A stretch of 64,000 nucleotides of DNA from Moraxella sp. ZY210820 (GTDB taxonomy: Bacteria; Pseudomonadota; Gammaproteobacteria; Pseudomonadales; Moraxellaceae). The notes beneath the pieces are model-generated. The model was given only the letters and a program-made list of their open reading frames with translations, was not told the DNA's origin and searched no databases. Position 1 is the stretch's first letter; the number at the start of each line of letters is the position of its first letter. A program made the position numbers and the translations under genes. Where the stretch lies: the NCBI RefSeq assembly GCF_030674635.1, contig NZ_CP089978.1:2294001-2358000 (forward strand). Reading direction: 5' to 3'. Below, in pieces: positions 1 through 9,800 of this stretch.

Positions 1-162
1 TTGGTGGATTGGTTAAAACTTTTAACCGCTGATGAACAGCAAACCCAAGCCTTATTTGACAGCCAAGATAAACTCCCACCGATGGCAGGGGCATTAATTA
101 AAAATGAGCAAGATATGAATTTGCTTGAACGTTTAGGATTTATGTTTCGGTTAAATCGTTAA
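1..162 (+). CDS. MoxR-type AAA ATPase, C-terminal fragment
   Basis: The window opens inside an open frame that ends with TAA at 160-162. Only the last 53 residues are present, so no Walker motif can be seen. The call rests on context: the stop overlaps by one base the start of a VWA/CoxE-like protein (TAATG), and MoxR-type AAA+ ATPases are habitually encoded directly upstream of such VWA partners and work with them as a chaperone-like pair. The visible part is helical and ends in a basic LGFMFRLNR tail. Function is inferred from the neighbour, not from the fragment itself. Confidence 0.55.
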   Translation: MVDWLKLLTADEQQTQALFDSQDKLPPMAGALIKNEQDMNLLERLGFMFRLNR

Positions 163-1349
163 TGTTTATTAATTTATTTTATACTTTACGTGTGTATGGC
201 GTACCTGTTTCTACACGAGAATTGTTGGATTTACACGCATTATTAGAGGCAGGTTTGGTTTTTGCCAATCAAGAACAGTTTTATCAATTAGTGCGTTTGT
301 GTATGGTCAAAGATGAAAAATATTTTGATAAATTTGACCGTGCAATGGCGGATTATTTTCAAGGTATCGATAGTTTAGATATTGATGAATTAATCAATCG
401 ACTCGGCACAATTCCCAAAGAGTGGCTTGAGTTAAAACTCAACCCTAAAAATTTAACAGAAGAACAACGCCGTTTACTTAAAAAATATGACTCATTAGAA
501 GAATTGCTCAAAGCCTTAGAACAACGTTTTAAAGAACAAAAAGAACGTCATCAAGGGGGCAATAAATGGATTGGTACGGGTGGAACTTCGCCATTTGGTT
601 CTTATGGTGATCATCCTGAAGGGATTCGCATTGGCGGAGAATCTCGCAAAAGAAGTGCGGTAAAAGTTTGGGAACAACGTCAATATCGCAATTTAGATAG
701 CGATAGTCAACTTGAAATTCGTAGTATGCAAATGGCATTACGCAAATTACGTCAATTTGCCCGTACAGGCTCAGCAAATGAATTTGATATTGAAGCAACC
801 ATTCAAAAAACTGCACAAAAAGGTCTGCTAGATATTCAAATGCGACCTGAGAGACGTAACCGTGTGAAAGTGTTGATGTTATTTGATATTGGCGGAAGTA
901 TGGATAGCTATATTACAGAATGTGAGCGACTATTTTCTGCCTGTAAAAATGAATTTAAAACGCTAGAATTTTTTTATTTTCATAACTGTGTTTATGAATA
1001 TGTGTGGAAAGATAATGAACGCCGTGCGGCGAGTGCAATGCCTACATTTGATTTATTACACACTTATGCTCAAGATTATCGGGTGATTTTTGTTGGCGAT
1101 GCATCAATGTCGCCTTATGAATTGTTATCAGTAGGCGGAAGTGTGGAACATATGAATGCTGAAACAGGACAAGTATGGTTAAAGCGTTTTATCAACCATT
1201 TTGATAAAGTGGCTTGGCTAAATCCTGAACATCAGCAGTATTGGCAATATACACAAAGTATTGATATTATTAAAACTATTATGCAAGGGCAAATGTTTCC
1301 GATGACCTTGCAAGGCATTGAAGATATGACTCGTTTTTTAGCGAGATAA
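162..1349 (+). CDS. VWA domain-containing CoxE-like protein
   Basis: This 395-residue cytoplasmic protein has a charged N-terminal half, a Gly-rich linker near residues 135-165 (GGNKWIGTGGTSPFGSYG), and a von Willebrand A domain from about residue 230. The metal-binding MIDAS-like motif is DIGGSMD starting at D242, where the DxSxS consensus has Gly for the first Ser; from memory this is usual in this subfamily. A later FVGDASMSPYEL segment fits the second metal-site loop. It starts on the last base of the stop codon of the upstream ATPase, so the two are translationally coupled. MoxR/VWA pairs are thought to insert cofactors or mature protein complexes. The target here is unknown. Confidence 0.8.
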   Translation: MFINLFYTLRVYGVPVSTRELLDLHALLEAGLVFANQEQFYQLVRLCMVKDEKYFDKFDRAMADYFQGIDSLDIDELINRLGTIPKEWLELKLNPKNLTEEQRRLLKKYDSLEELLKALEQRFKEQKERHQGGNKWIGTGGTSPFGSYGDHPEGIRIGGESRKRSAVKVWEQRQYRNLDSDSQLEIRSMQMALRKLRQFARTGSANEFDIEATIQKTAQKGLLDIQMRPERRNRVKVLMLFDIGGSMDSYITECERLFSACKNEFKTLEFFYFHNCVYEYVWKDNERRAASAMPTFDLLHTYAQDYRVIFVGDASMSPYELLSVGGSVEHMNAETGQVWLKRFINHFDKVAWLNPEHQQYWQYTQSIDIIKTIMQGQMFPMTLQGIEDMTRFLAR

Positions 1350-1355
1350 ACACAT

Positions 1356-2474
1356 CTAAGATTGCATTAACGATTGATATAAATCAATAGTTTGCCCTGT
1401 CATTTCATTTAAATGAAATTTTTCTACTGCTTTTAATTGCGGTGGATATTGAATATGTTGCTGAATAGTGTGCAATAAAGTAATTTCATCATCAACATCA
1501 ATTAAACCTTGTGGGTAGAGTGCCGATAAAATTTCTGCCACACCACCACGATTCCACCCAATGACGGGACGACCAAGTGCTAAACTTTCCAATGTGGTGC
1601 GTCCAAAGGTTTCAGCTTGATTAGACAGCGAAAGTGAGACATCACAAAATGCGAGCCAGTCTTTCATATCACTACGATGTCCGACAAAAGTGATATGTTG
1701 TTCCAAATTTAAATCTTTAATTTTCTGTTTTAATTCAGCAAGATAATCCTGTTTTTTAGGGTGAGCATCACCAATAATCACTGCATGAGCGTGTGGATAA
1801 TCATTTTTAAGTTGTTGCATAATATTAATCAAGGTTTCATGCCCTTTTAAACGTGTAATACGTCCTGCCAATGCAATCAAATATTTATCTTGAAATTGTG
1901 GAAATTGTTGTAAAATTTGCTGTTGCCATGCTTCACTTGGGCGATAATTAAACGGAAAAGCATTCGGGTCAATACCACGATAAATACGAATAATATCTTG
2001 TTTTGGGCAATGCGGATAATGTTGATGAATATAATCTACCACGCTCTCTGAAACAGCAATCACTTTTTCAGCTTTAGTCATAATGGCACTATAAGCATTG
2101 ACCGAATAAAAACCATGAACGGTACTCACTAAATGTGGACGGTGTTCTGCTGGAATACCTTTCAAAGCAAAATGCGTAAGCCATGCAGGTACACGAGAAC
2201 GTACATGCACAATATCAGGGCGTTGTTGCATAATGAGCTGACGTAAAGGACGAATTTGCCATAAACTTGCCAATGATTTTTTATGAATAGCGAGTTGAAA
2301 ATGTTGAGAACCTTCAGATTCAAGTTGTGAAACTAAACGTCCACCATTAGAAACCACAAGAGATTGATGTCCTTGAGCGACCAATGCACGAGCTAATTCT
2401 AATGTGCCACGCTCTACACCACCACTATTGAGTTCTGGCAACAACTGCATAATTTTTAATGTTTTTTTCATCAT
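1356..2474 (-). CDS. Glycosyltransferase family 4 (LPS/LOS type)
   Basis: A GT-B fold glycosyltransferase. The N-terminal Rossmann half has the ELNSGGVERGTLELA motif, where activated-sugar GT4 enzymes begin. The C-terminal nucleotide-sugar half has AGRITRLKGHE and the EX7E-type segment ETFGRTTLESLALGRPVIG. An ATG at 2501 extends the frame, but the pair of ATGs at 2474/2471 is preceded by GAGAAG at proper spacing and gives the usual N terminus MMKKTLKIMQLL, so I start at 2474. It lies 29 bp downstream of an LpxL-type acyltransferase on the same strand, so it probably adds a sugar to the lipooligosaccharide core. Donor and acceptor cannot be read from the sequence. Confidence 0.8.
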   Translation of the reverse strand: MMKKTLKIMQLLPELNSGGVERGTLELARALVAQGHQSLVVSNGGRLVSQLESEGSQHFQLAIHKKSLASLWQIRPLRQLIMQQRPDIVHVRSRVPAWLTHFALKGIPAEHRPHLVSTVHGFYSVNAYSAIMTKAEKVIAVSESVVDYIHQHYPHCPKQDIIRIYRGIDPNAFPFNYRPSEAWQQQILQQFPQFQDKYLIALAGRITRLKGHETLINIMQQLKNDYPHAHAVIIGDAHPKKQDYLAELKQKIKDLNLEQHITFVGHRSDMKDWLAFCDVSLSLSNQAETFGRTTLESLALGRPVIGWNRGGVAEILSALYPQGLIDVDDEITLLHTIQQHIQYPPQLKAVEKFHLNEMTGQTIDLYQSLMQS

Positions 2475-2503
2475 AACTTCTCGAAATCTATATGCTATCA
2501 ATT

Positions 2504-3433
2504 TTAATAAAGTGATGGATAGCCATCTGGACGTGTTTTAAAACGGCGATGAAACCACATATATTGGGTTGGAGCAATGCGTAATTGACGTTCAATAATT
2601 TGGTTAGTACGATTGGCATCAGCAACTTCATCATCACTTGGGAAATGTTCTAAAATTGGTTCGATGATAATTTCATAACGTGGATTATCAATATCGCCTT
2701 TACGATAGAAAAATAAAGGAATCGCCACCGCATTGGTCATTTTTAATAAACGGCGATGAGCGGTAATGGTTGCGGCTGGAATACCAAAAAAATTTGCCAT
2801 CACACCTTGTTTTAAACCAAAATCTTGGTCTGGACTATACCAAATTACACGCTGATTTTTTAAGTTACGAATTAAACCACGCATATCATGATGAGCAATT
2901 TGATGTTGATAAATTTTATGACGATTATGATAAATCAACATATCAAGTAAAGGATTATTTTGTGGACGATATACGACATCAGGGTCAAAATAATGGCGAC
3001 AAATATAGCCACCTGCATCAAGTAGCGTGCTGTGCGTGCCTAATAATAATACGCCATGCCCTTGTTGTTGAGCCTGCTGTAAATGTTCTAAACCGACAAT
3101 ATCGACACGCCCTTTAAACCATTGTGGGCAATACCACGCATTCAACGTTTCAAATACGCCTGTCATCATATCGATAAAAACTTGTTCACCTTGTTGTACT
3201 CGTTGGTTTGGCGACCATTCAGGAAAGCATAATTCTAGGTTGCGTAGTGTGGTTTTACGCCGTGATTTGAGTATTTTCCATGCAAATTTTCCTAAAGCAC
3301 GGGCTAAACGCCATTGTATTGCCCATGGAAGATAAGCCATACAAATTAAAAAAGCTAAAGCAAGCCAAATCCCCCAATATTTAGGGTGCAGAAATGACCA
3401 TTGAAATTGACCACGCAGATTATTTTGTTTCAT
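2504..3433 (-). CDS. lpxL: LpxL/HtrB-family lipid A late acyltransferase
   Basis: Inner-membrane acyltransferase that transfers a secondary fatty acyl chain to the Kdo-lipid A precursor. A hydrophobic anchor near the N terminus (WGIWLALAFLICMAYLPW) is followed by the H(X4)D catalytic motif in GTHSTLLD, the WYSPDQDFG segment, and the family C-terminal signature WFHRRFKTRPDG. The frame opens at a TTG (3457), but the ATG at 3433 (MKQNNLRGQ) is more credible and gives 309 residues, normal for LpxL. Neither start has a strong ribosome site. It is probably co-transcribed with the glycosyltransferase downstream. Whether it acts as LpxL, LpxM or LpxP cannot be settled without phylogeny. Confidence 0.8.
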   Translation of the reverse strand: MKQNNLRGQFQWSFLHPKYWGIWLALAFLICMAYLPWAIQWRLARALGKFAWKILKSRRKTTLRNLELCFPEWSPNQRVQQGEQVFIDMMTGVFETLNAWYCPQWFKGRVDIVGLEHLQQAQQQGHGVLLLGTHSTLLDAGGYICRHYFDPDVVYRPQNNPLLDMLIYHNRHKIYQHQIAHHDMRGLIRNLKNQRVIWYSPDQDFGLKQGVMANFFGIPAATITAHRRLLKMTNAVAIPLFFYRKGDIDNPRYEIIIEPILEHFPSDDEVADANRTNQIIERQLRIAPTQYMWFHRRFKTRPDGYPSLY

Positions 3434-3675
3434 GAAATCAATATTAACGAAAAACAAGTATTAATGATAGCATTGATTTAAAAGAAATTACTAGAGTAAA
3501 GATATAACAGGTGTGTTATCAAAGATTAAAACTATCTATAAAATATTGGATAAATTATGCTATTTAGTTGATAAATACTACTGAATAATTATGATTTCAC
3601 AATCAAATGTTACATAATCTACAATGATTATATTTGTAAAATGGTTAGAATAGAACTTAATAAATATTCGGTCTT

Positions 3676-5670
3676 ATGATGATGAAAATACGTACACATT
3701 TATTAAATCAGCATTTTTGCTCAACGATTTTGACATCAAGTCTAAAAACAATTATTTTAGCTACAGGTTTGGGGTATGGTTTATCTGCTTGTGCAAGTGA
3801 AGAACAATTTAATGATGCTTTACGTGCAGCTCAATCTGGGGATATGGCATCTTTAGAATATTTTCAACAATCGATGCAAGGCGATTATTTAGGCTATTAT
3901 CCAGAATATTGGATGTTAAATAATAATTTAGCTAGCCAACCTGCCTATGCAATTCAACAATTTGCACAAAAATATCCAAACTCGGCAATGGCAGAAAAAC
4001 TATCAGCCGATTATGTTGAAACTAAAGTGAAAATGGGCGATTATCATTCGGCTCAACAATTGGTATCTGCGGTAAATAATCCTGATTTGCCTGAAAGTTG
4101 TGCCATTGCTCAAGCTGAATTGAATACAGGAAAAAAATCAAGTCATAGCGATAAACAAGACGTATTTTTACTCAATGATATTTATTGGAATCGAGTCATG
4201 GAACAAAAGGAAGAGACTCAGGCTTGTAAAGATTTAGCTAATCATTTAATGCGTAGTCAGCAAATTGCATACCCACAAAAACTACAACGTATTTGGGGAT
4301 TATTGCTTGCCGACGAGCGTTTTAATGCGGTGAATGCAGGCTATCAGGTAGGATTACAATTATCAAATGAACAATTAGCGATGATTGAACAAAATCCACA
4401 AGTTTATTTATGGTCGGCTGGTAAACATTCCAATGAAGAACAGGCATATTTAATTTATGCGATGGGGCGTTTAGCAAAAAATAATTTATCAAGTGCATTT
4501 GAAATGGTCGAGCAAGTTGCTCAAGGTACACCTGCTTATGTAACCAAATATTTGTATCGTACGGTTGCTTATATAGGCGGTACACATGTGATGGATCATG
4601 GCTTTAACCGTGAAGTGGTCAATTATTTCAAGAAAAGTGAAGGTATTCCGTTTAGCTTAGGCGAAGCGGAAATTTATGCTCGCCAAGCGATTCGTTTTAG
4701 TGAGTGGAATAGTGTATTATCTGCAATTGAAGCTATGCCAAAACAGACTCAACAAGAAGACCGTTGGCGATATTGGATAGCTCGTGCGTATGAGCAATTA
4801 GGTCATCATTCTCGTGCAAATCAAATTTATAAGCAGTTATCAAAATCAGGTAGTGATTATCATCATTTATGGGCAAAATCACGTTTGGGTGAACCATTAC
4901 AACATGAAATGAATTATCAGCCAAATTATCAAGATGAAAGTCGCTTAAATCAAAATGTGCATTTTCAACGTGCATTTACTTTAAAAAATATTAATGCTCC
5001 AGCGAATTATACTAACCGTGAATGGAATTGGGCAGTACGTCAGGCAGTTTTACAACAAGATGATGGTATGCTAATAGCTGCCGCACAGCGTGCTCAACAA
5101 ATGGGTTGGTATGACCGTAGTATTTATGCAGCTGAGCGTACAGTAGCCAAACATAATTATCAGTTACGTTATCCTGAAAATTATCGTTATGATGTGGTCA
5201 ATTATAGTCAAAATGTGGGTATTAATCCTGCATGGGCTTATGGTATTATTCGTCAAGAAAGTCGTTTTAATGAAAATGCACGCTCGCCTGTTGGTGCAAT
5301 GGGGTTAATGCAAGTGATGCCATCAACAGGACGTACTATTGCACGTGATATGGGCGAGTCATATAGTGATGCAAAATTACGCAATCCACAAAGCAATATT
5401 CGTTACGGAACACATTATTTATCAAGTTTATTAAACCGTTCGGGTAGTGCAGTCTTAGCCACAGCAGGTTATAATGGTGGTATATCCCGTGCTGAACGTT
5501 GGCGACCACAATTTGGTACATTACAAGCAGACCAATATGCTGAAAGTATCCCAATTGTTGAAACACGCAATTATGTTAAACATGTGATGACTAATGCAAC
5601 ACATTATAGTGTGATTTTAGGTCAAGGTAATGCATCGATTTTACAACGTATGCAACCGATTAGTCCTTAA
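3676..5670 (+). CDS. slt: Soluble-type lytic transglycosylase, Slt70 family, lipoprotein
   Basis: Murein hydrolase that cleaves MurNAc-GlcNAc bonds to give 1,6-anhydro products. The N terminus has a long signal ending in the lipobox GLSAC, with the lipidated Cys at residue 39, so the protein is probably membrane-tethered, unlike E. coli Slt70. A long helical superhelix (about residues 45-500) precedes the SLT domain. The catalytic Glu is E528 in IIRQESRFNENA, followed by GAMGLMQVMPSTG and the AGYNGG motif. Length 664 matches Slt70 (about 645). The gene starts with three consecutive ATG codons. An RNase T2-fold gene follows 31 bp later on the same strand. Confidence 0.9.
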   Translation: MMMKIRTHLLNQHFCSTILTSSLKTIILATGLGYGLSACASEEQFNDALRAAQSGDMASLEYFQQSMQGDYLGYYPEYWMLNNNLASQPAYAIQQFAQKYPNSAMAEKLSADYVETKVKMGDYHSAQQLVSAVNNPDLPESCAIAQAELNTGKKSSHSDKQDVFLLNDIYWNRVMEQKEETQACKDLANHLMRSQQIAYPQKLQRIWGLLLADERFNAVNAGYQVGLQLSNEQLAMIEQNPQVYLWSAGKHSNEEQAYLIYAMGRLAKNNLSSAFEMVEQVAQGTPAYVTKYLYRTVAYIGGTHVMDHGFNREVVNYFKKSEGIPFSLGEAEIYARQAIRFSEWNSVLSAIEAMPKQTQQEDRWRYWIARAYEQLGHHSRANQIYKQLSKSGSDYHHLWAKSRLGEPLQHEMNYQPNYQDESRLNQNVHFQRAFTLKNINAPANYTNREWNWAVRQAVLQQDDGMLIAAAQRAQQMGWYDRSIYAAERTVAKHNYQLRYPENYRYDVVNYSQNVGINPAWAYGIIRQESRFNENARSPVGAMGLMQVMPSTGRTIARDMGESYSDAKLRNPQSNIRYGTHYLSSLLNRSGSAVLATAGYNGGISRAERWRPQFGTLQADQYAESIPIVETRNYVKHVMTNATHYSVILGQGNASILQRMQPISP

Positions 5671-5701
5671 ATCTCAAGTCATAAACTAAAAACTAAGTAG
5701 A

Positions 5702-6373
5702 ATGATGATGCAAAACACAGAACTCACCCCCTGCTCTTACCGATATATAGCATATTTGGGATCTTTTTGTGTATGGTGTGTATCATTGATGATGAGTTCA
5801 ACGAGCCATGCAGCACCATCTGCCTACGATTTAAAAATTGAACTGGCTCCAGCCATATGCTTGCTTGAGCCATCACAACAAAAACAACGTAAATGTTTAG
5901 AAGGCTATTCTTTCACCATTTTAGGTTTATTTCCTGATACATCACATAATTGTGTAACTGCAACATCAGCACAACTTCCACCTTTACAAGCACAAGCCAT
6001 TTCACGAGTGATGCCAAATGAATATGTACGTCAGCAAGTATGGACTCAAGTAGGTGGTTGTGAAAGTGGTAATGCAAGTCAATATTTTCGTAAAATTATA
6101 AACTTTTCACAAAAATTAAAAATTCCAAATGAAGTCCGACCGTCCCAGTCTCATCATGTATCTTATCATGATATGCAAAATCGTTTTGTGCAAGTGAATC
6201 AACATTTACCACGAGATGCAGTTCGTTTTGTTTGCCAAACACATGGGAAAAGCAAACAAACACTATTAACACAAATTCATGTATGTTATAAGGCAAATGG
6301 TCAATATAAAACCTGTACCACACCTGTTACTCAAACTTGTCCAAGTTCATTTACAATTCAAGGTATGTATTAA
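5702..6373 (+). CDS. RNase T2-fold secreted protein lacking catalytic residues
   Basis: A 223-residue exported protein with a signal peptide ending near SHA-AP (about residue 37) and many cysteines. It aligns by eye with bacterial RNase I: FTILGLFPD (71-79) matches the FTVHGLWP box, QVWTQVGGC (112-120) matches the HEWxKHGTC box, RFVCQ...LTQIHVCYK matches LTCQ...LTEIQISIK, and CPSSFTIQGMY matches the CGKTFVI...GY tail. The catalytic His of box 1 is Leu74. In box 2 the catalytic positions H, E, K and H are Q112, V113, Q116 and V117. The fold and disulfide cysteines seem kept, but RNA cleavage should be lost. It is probably co-transcribed with slt. Its role is unknown. Confidence 0.7.
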   Translation: MMMQNTELTPCSYRYIAYLGSFCVWCVSLMMSSTSHAAPSAYDLKIELAPAICLLEPSQQKQRKCLEGYSFTILGLFPDTSHNCVTATSAQLPPLQAQAISRVMPNEYVRQQVWTQVGGCESGNASQYFRKIINFSQKLKIPNEVRPSQSHHVSYHDMQNRFVQVNQHLPRDAVRFVCQTHGKSKQTLLTQIHVCYKANGQYKTCTTPVTQTCPSSFTIQGMY

Positions 6374-6392
6374 ATCAGAACAATATAACAAA

Positions 6393-6456
6393 TGTAGGGG
6401 TTTATTATATAAACCCTTTTTATCAATTGTTTGGGCAAATATAATTTGCCCTTACT
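6393..6456. repeat. Dispersed double-hairpin intergenic repeat, copy 1
   Basis: Two adjacent palindromes make up this element. The first is built on GGGTTTATTATATAAACCC and the second on GGGCAAATATAATTTGCCC. The whole is framed by TGTAGGGG and CCCTTAC, which are near-complementary. A very similar element lies at 36271-36336 and related ones at 33099-33167 and 27071-27100. It sits between two convergent genes and could also terminate transcription from both sides. Confidence 0.75.
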
Positions 6457-6484
6457 GTTCAATTATGAATTGAATTGACGATAA

Positions 6485-7846
6485 TTATTGACCAGATTGC
6501 AAGGCACGCAAGATTTTTTGTCCTGCACGACCTGTTGGCTCTAAGCCTAAGCGTAATTGTTCTTGTCGAATAGCTTGACGAGTTTTATCACCAATTAAAC
6601 CATCAACTGTGCCAATATCATAACCTTTATTGATTAAATATTGTTGAATTTGACGACGTTCAGCACGAGATGTACCTGCATCATCAGTTGGCCATGACGC
6701 TAAAATTGGTGAGCCACCTTTTAAACGGTCTGATAAATGGGCAATTGCTAAAGCATAACTAATTGATTGATTATAACCATAAATCGTATCAAAATTTTTA
6801 AAGACTAAGAAAATTGGACCATTCCGCCCTGCAGGAGCAATTAAACCTGCCGATGTACTTGAATTTAAATTACCTTGAATGAGTGGTGAACCATCAGCAC
6901 GCATCACACCACGGTTTAACCAATGACTCAATGTTTTTTTATGAGTACGTCCTTCACCATTGATTGACATATTGGCAGGAATATTGACTTCAAATCCCCA
7001 CGGCATACCTGTTTGCCAACCTGCACGTTTTAAGAAATTGGCAGTTGAAGCTAAGGCATCAGGTGTGCTAGAAACTAAATCACGACGACCATCTCCATCA
7101 AAATCAACAGCTAATTGTTCATAAGTTCCGGGCATAAATTGGGTATGACCAAAAGCTCCTGCCCATGAGCCATAGAGTTGATGTTCTTGTAAATCTTGAC
7201 GTTGTAAAATGCGTAAAGTAGCAAAAAATTGTCCACGATAAAAATCTTGACGGCGACCTTCACAGCTTAAGGTACTAAGTGCAGTTAATAATGGATAACG
7301 TCCAGAAATTTGCCCATAATTACTTTCTACCCCCCACACAGCAACCACTGTTTCAGCAGGAATACCATATTGGTTTTGTACACGATTTAAAGTTGCACGT
7401 TGTTGAGCTAGTTGTTGGCGACCTTGTTCAATACGTTCATCATCAACTAAGCCTGATAAATAATCCCAAACTGGTGTAGAAAATTCAGGTTGATAATTTA
7501 AACGGTCAATGACTGAATAATCAGGACGTAATGATGACGTATAACGGTCATAAACATCGCCACGCACACCACTTGCAATCGCACGCTGACGTAAATTTGC
7601 CAAACAACTATAATAATCATTTTGCGGTTGATATTGGCTTATGCTTGGTGTATAAATTGGTTTTTGGACTGGTGTAGTGATTTGTGTTGGTAATGGAATA
7701 TAAGTCGCCTGTTCATTCATTGATGGTAATGGTTGATGTGTGGTTTGTGTATTAGGCTGTTGAATGGCAGTATTTGTTGGTGGTACAACCATTTTGGTAC
7801 AAGAAACTAAAAATAATGATCCACAAATTAAAGTTAAACGTTTCAT
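6485..7846 (-). CDS. Lytic murein transglycosylase, MltB-type, with peptidoglycan-binding domain
   Basis: Outer-membrane lipoprotein that cleaves murein glycan strands. The signal ends in the lipobox LVSC, with C16 lipidated. A Pro/Thr/Gln-rich linker (about 20-75) precedes the SLT_2 catalytic domain (about 80-370), with catalytic E174 in WGVESNYGQ and the GAFGHTQFMPGTYEQ and DFDGDGRRDL segments typical of MltB. The C-terminal 60 residues form a PG_binding_1 module (QQYLINKGYDIGTVDGLIGDKTRQAI). Length 453 is longer than E. coli MltB (361) because of the added binding module; this layout is common in the MltB-like proteins of Pseudomonas and Acinetobacter. Confidence 0.9.
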   Translation of the reverse strand: MKRLTLICGSLFLVSCTKMVVPPTNTAIQQPNTQTTHQPLPSMNEQATYIPLPTQITTPVQKPIYTPSISQYQPQNDYYSCLANLRQRAIASGVRGDVYDRYTSSLRPDYSVIDRLNYQPEFSTPVWDYLSGLVDDERIEQGRQQLAQQRATLNRVQNQYGIPAETVVAVWGVESNYGQISGRYPLLTALSTLSCEGRRQDFYRGQFFATLRILQRQDLQEHQLYGSWAGAFGHTQFMPGTYEQLAVDFDGDGRRDLVSSTPDALASTANFLKRAGWQTGMPWGFEVNIPANMSINGEGRTHKKTLSHWLNRGVMRADGSPLIQGNLNSSTSAGLIAPAGRNGPIFLVFKNFDTIYGYNQSISYALAIAHLSDRLKGGSPILASWPTDDAGTSRAERRQIQQYLINKGYDIGTVDGLIGDKTRQAIRQEQLRLGLEPTGRAGQKILRALQSGQ

Positions 7847-7970
7847 AATATTTACACCATCTTAAATTCTGAGATGTAACATAACATGATTTCAATAAAA
7901 AGAGTAGTATAGAAATGTTGTACAATATAGGATTTAGGCATATTTCTGCTACATTAAGCCACCAATTAAG

Positions 7971-9029
7971 CTACCATAAATTGAGCTGTGAGGGCTGATA
8001 ATTTTTTTCTAAATGGTACACACCTAGACCAATTAAACGAAATGGCATATCATCAGCAATATGTAGTTCATATAGTAACTGCTGACAAGCGATTAAAATA
8101 TCATGTACAGAATGAAATGGCTGTTTAAAACTTTGGCTATGTTGTATGATTTGAAAATTGGTACGTTTAAGTTTGACGTTTAAACCAAAAGCAACACATT
8201 GTTTTTTGAGTAAGCTATGCCAAATTTGTTGAGCTAGGTCTTGCCAATAATGTTGTGCTTGAATGAGATTTAAATCCTGATTAAAGGTTATTTCTTTAGA
8301 AATTTGTTGATAATGACGTTCACTAATGACAGGACGTTCATCAATACCTTGAGCAAATAAAAATAACTGTTTGCCATATTTACCAAAATGTTGTATTAAA
8401 AAATTTTCATCAACCTGTTGTAAATCACCCAAAGTATGAAAACCTAAATCAGCTAATTTTTGTTGAGTAACTTTGCCCACTCCCGGTATTTTTTTGAGTG
8501 CTAAGGGTAATATAAACTGTTGTACTTGATGTGGCTTGATGACAAATAATCCATTCGGTTTTTGCCAATCTGAGGCAATTTTTGCTAAGAATTTATTGGG
8601 TGCAACGCCTGCTGATGCAGTTAAACCTAACTGTTGCCAAATATCTTGACGAATACATTGAGCGACTTCAGTTGCTGTAGCAATACCAAGTTTATTTTGC
8701 GTAACATCTAAATAAGCTTCATCTAAGGCAATAGGTTCGATTTTGTCGGTATAATGTTTAAAAATTTGATGAATACGTTGAGAAATTTGACGATATTCAT
8801 CAAAATTAGGTGAAATGGTAATAAGTTGTGGACATAATTTTTTGGCTTGACTTAAAGGCATAGCAGAACGTAAACCGAATTGCCGAGCGGGGTAAGAAGC
8901 TGCACAAATTACTGAGCGAGAGCGGTTAAATGCCACTACCACAGGTAAATGTTGTAATTCAGGACGTTTTTTTAATTCCACAGATGCATAAAATGCATCC
9001 ATATCAATATGAATGATTTTATGTATCAT
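7971..9029 (-). CDS. dinB: DNA polymerase IV (Y-family translesion polymerase)
   Basis: Error-prone polymerase that bypasses lesions. The first catalytic motif is [12 protein letters not shown], with D9 as a metal ligand. [20 protein letters not shown] is the nucleotide-binding finger, and [12 protein letters not shown] holds the second Asp/Glu pair near residue 104. The thumb helix-hairpin-helix is [18 protein letters not shown], and a little-finger domain completes the 352 residues (E. coli 351). A clamp-binding tail is not obvious at the extreme C terminus. It lies 9 bp downstream of a lipoprotein gene on the same strand, so the two likely share a transcript. I saw no LexA-type box, in keeping with the lack of a classical LexA in Acinetobacter. 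Confidence 0.95.
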   Translation of the reverse strand: MIHKIIHIDMDAFYASVELKKRPELQHLPVVVAFNRSRSVICAASYPARQFGLRSAMPLSQAKKLCPQLITISPNFDEYRQISQRIHQIFKHYTDKIEPIALDEAYLDVTQNKLGIATATEVAQCIRQDIWQQLGLTASAGVAPNKFLAKIASDWQKPNGLFVIKPHQVQQFILPLALKKIPGVGKVTQQKLADLGFHTLGDLQQVDENFLIQHFGKYGKQLFLFAQGIDERPVISERHYQQISKEITFNQDLNLIQAQHYWQDLAQQIWHSLLKKQCVAFGLNVKLKRTNFQIIQHSQSFKQPFHSVHDILIACQQLLYELHIADDMPFRLIGLGVYHLEKNYQPSQLNLW

Positions 9030-9038
9030 GGGAAATGA

Positions 9039-9527
9039 TTAAAAGATTAGGTCTTTATAATTTCTAAAGAAAAATTGTTGTGGATAACCTGAAATTGGCA
9101 TATAACCAATTAAAGTTGCTCCTTTTAACTGCTGTAAACGTTGTAAGGTTTGGTTGTTAATTTTTGATGCAATGACACGTGTACGATACACTTTATTATC
9201 TAAAGTATGAAAACTTAAAATAATATAGCGTTCACCATCTAAGTTTACTGCTTGATGAGTTACATGACTCAAATTATGCACTTTTACTTCATTGGTCAGC
9301 ATCGCTAATTTTTGCGTAATTTGACTATCGAGTTTTAAATTATCTTGAATGGTATTTATGCTCTGATTTACGCCATTTACGCTATTAGTCGCCGTATTTT
9401 GGTTCATTGCTGTTACATAAGCAGGGGGTTCAACAATGGTTGTACACGCTGAAAGTGCTAAAATAGACAGCACTAAAATACTTTGTTTTACATGAGATAA
9501 AGTCATACATGATTTTAACATTGTCAT
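9039..9527 (-). CDS. Putative lipoprotein of unknown function
   Basis: A 162-residue protein whose signal ends in LSAC (C28 lipidated), followed by an Asn/Thr-rich stretch and a short helical region (SINTIQDNLKLDSQITQKLAML). The C-terminal half looks like a compact beta domain (GERYIILSFHTLDNKVYRTRVIAS). I do not recognise the family. Other in-frame ATGs occur at codons 3 and 8, so the exact start is uncertain. dinB follows directly; I see no functional link beyond sharing a transcript. Confidence 0.7.
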   Translation of the reverse strand: MTMLKSCMTLSHVKQSILVLSILALSACTTIVEPPAYVTAMNQNTATNSVNGVNQSINTIQDNLKLDSQITQKLAMLTNEVKVHNLSHVTHQAVNLDGERYIILSFHTLDNKVYRTRVIASKINNQTLQRLQQLKGATLIGYMPISGYPQQFFFRNYKDLIF

Positions 9528-9800
9528 ACTCGATACAAATGAAAAATGTGATAGGATTTTATCATAAAAAGGATTAAACTATCGCCATAGTTACAAAAAT
9601 TTCATGTTTATAAACTAAAAACGACATCATGGTAAATAATATGACCAAGAGATGTAAAAATTGACGATATGCTGAAAAGCTACTCAAATTAAACAAAAAT
9701 TAGGTGCGAAAATTTGAAAAAAACATTATAGTAACAACTAATTTTTGCATGATGATACAACACAAGTCCATGTATTCATAAAAGCCCGTTTGATGATAAA

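Noticed and set aside
885..905. MIDAS motif of the VWA protein with Gly instead of Ser (DIGGSMD)
   Set aside because: This form appears to be normal for the CoxE-like VWA subfamily, so I do not treat it as inactivation.
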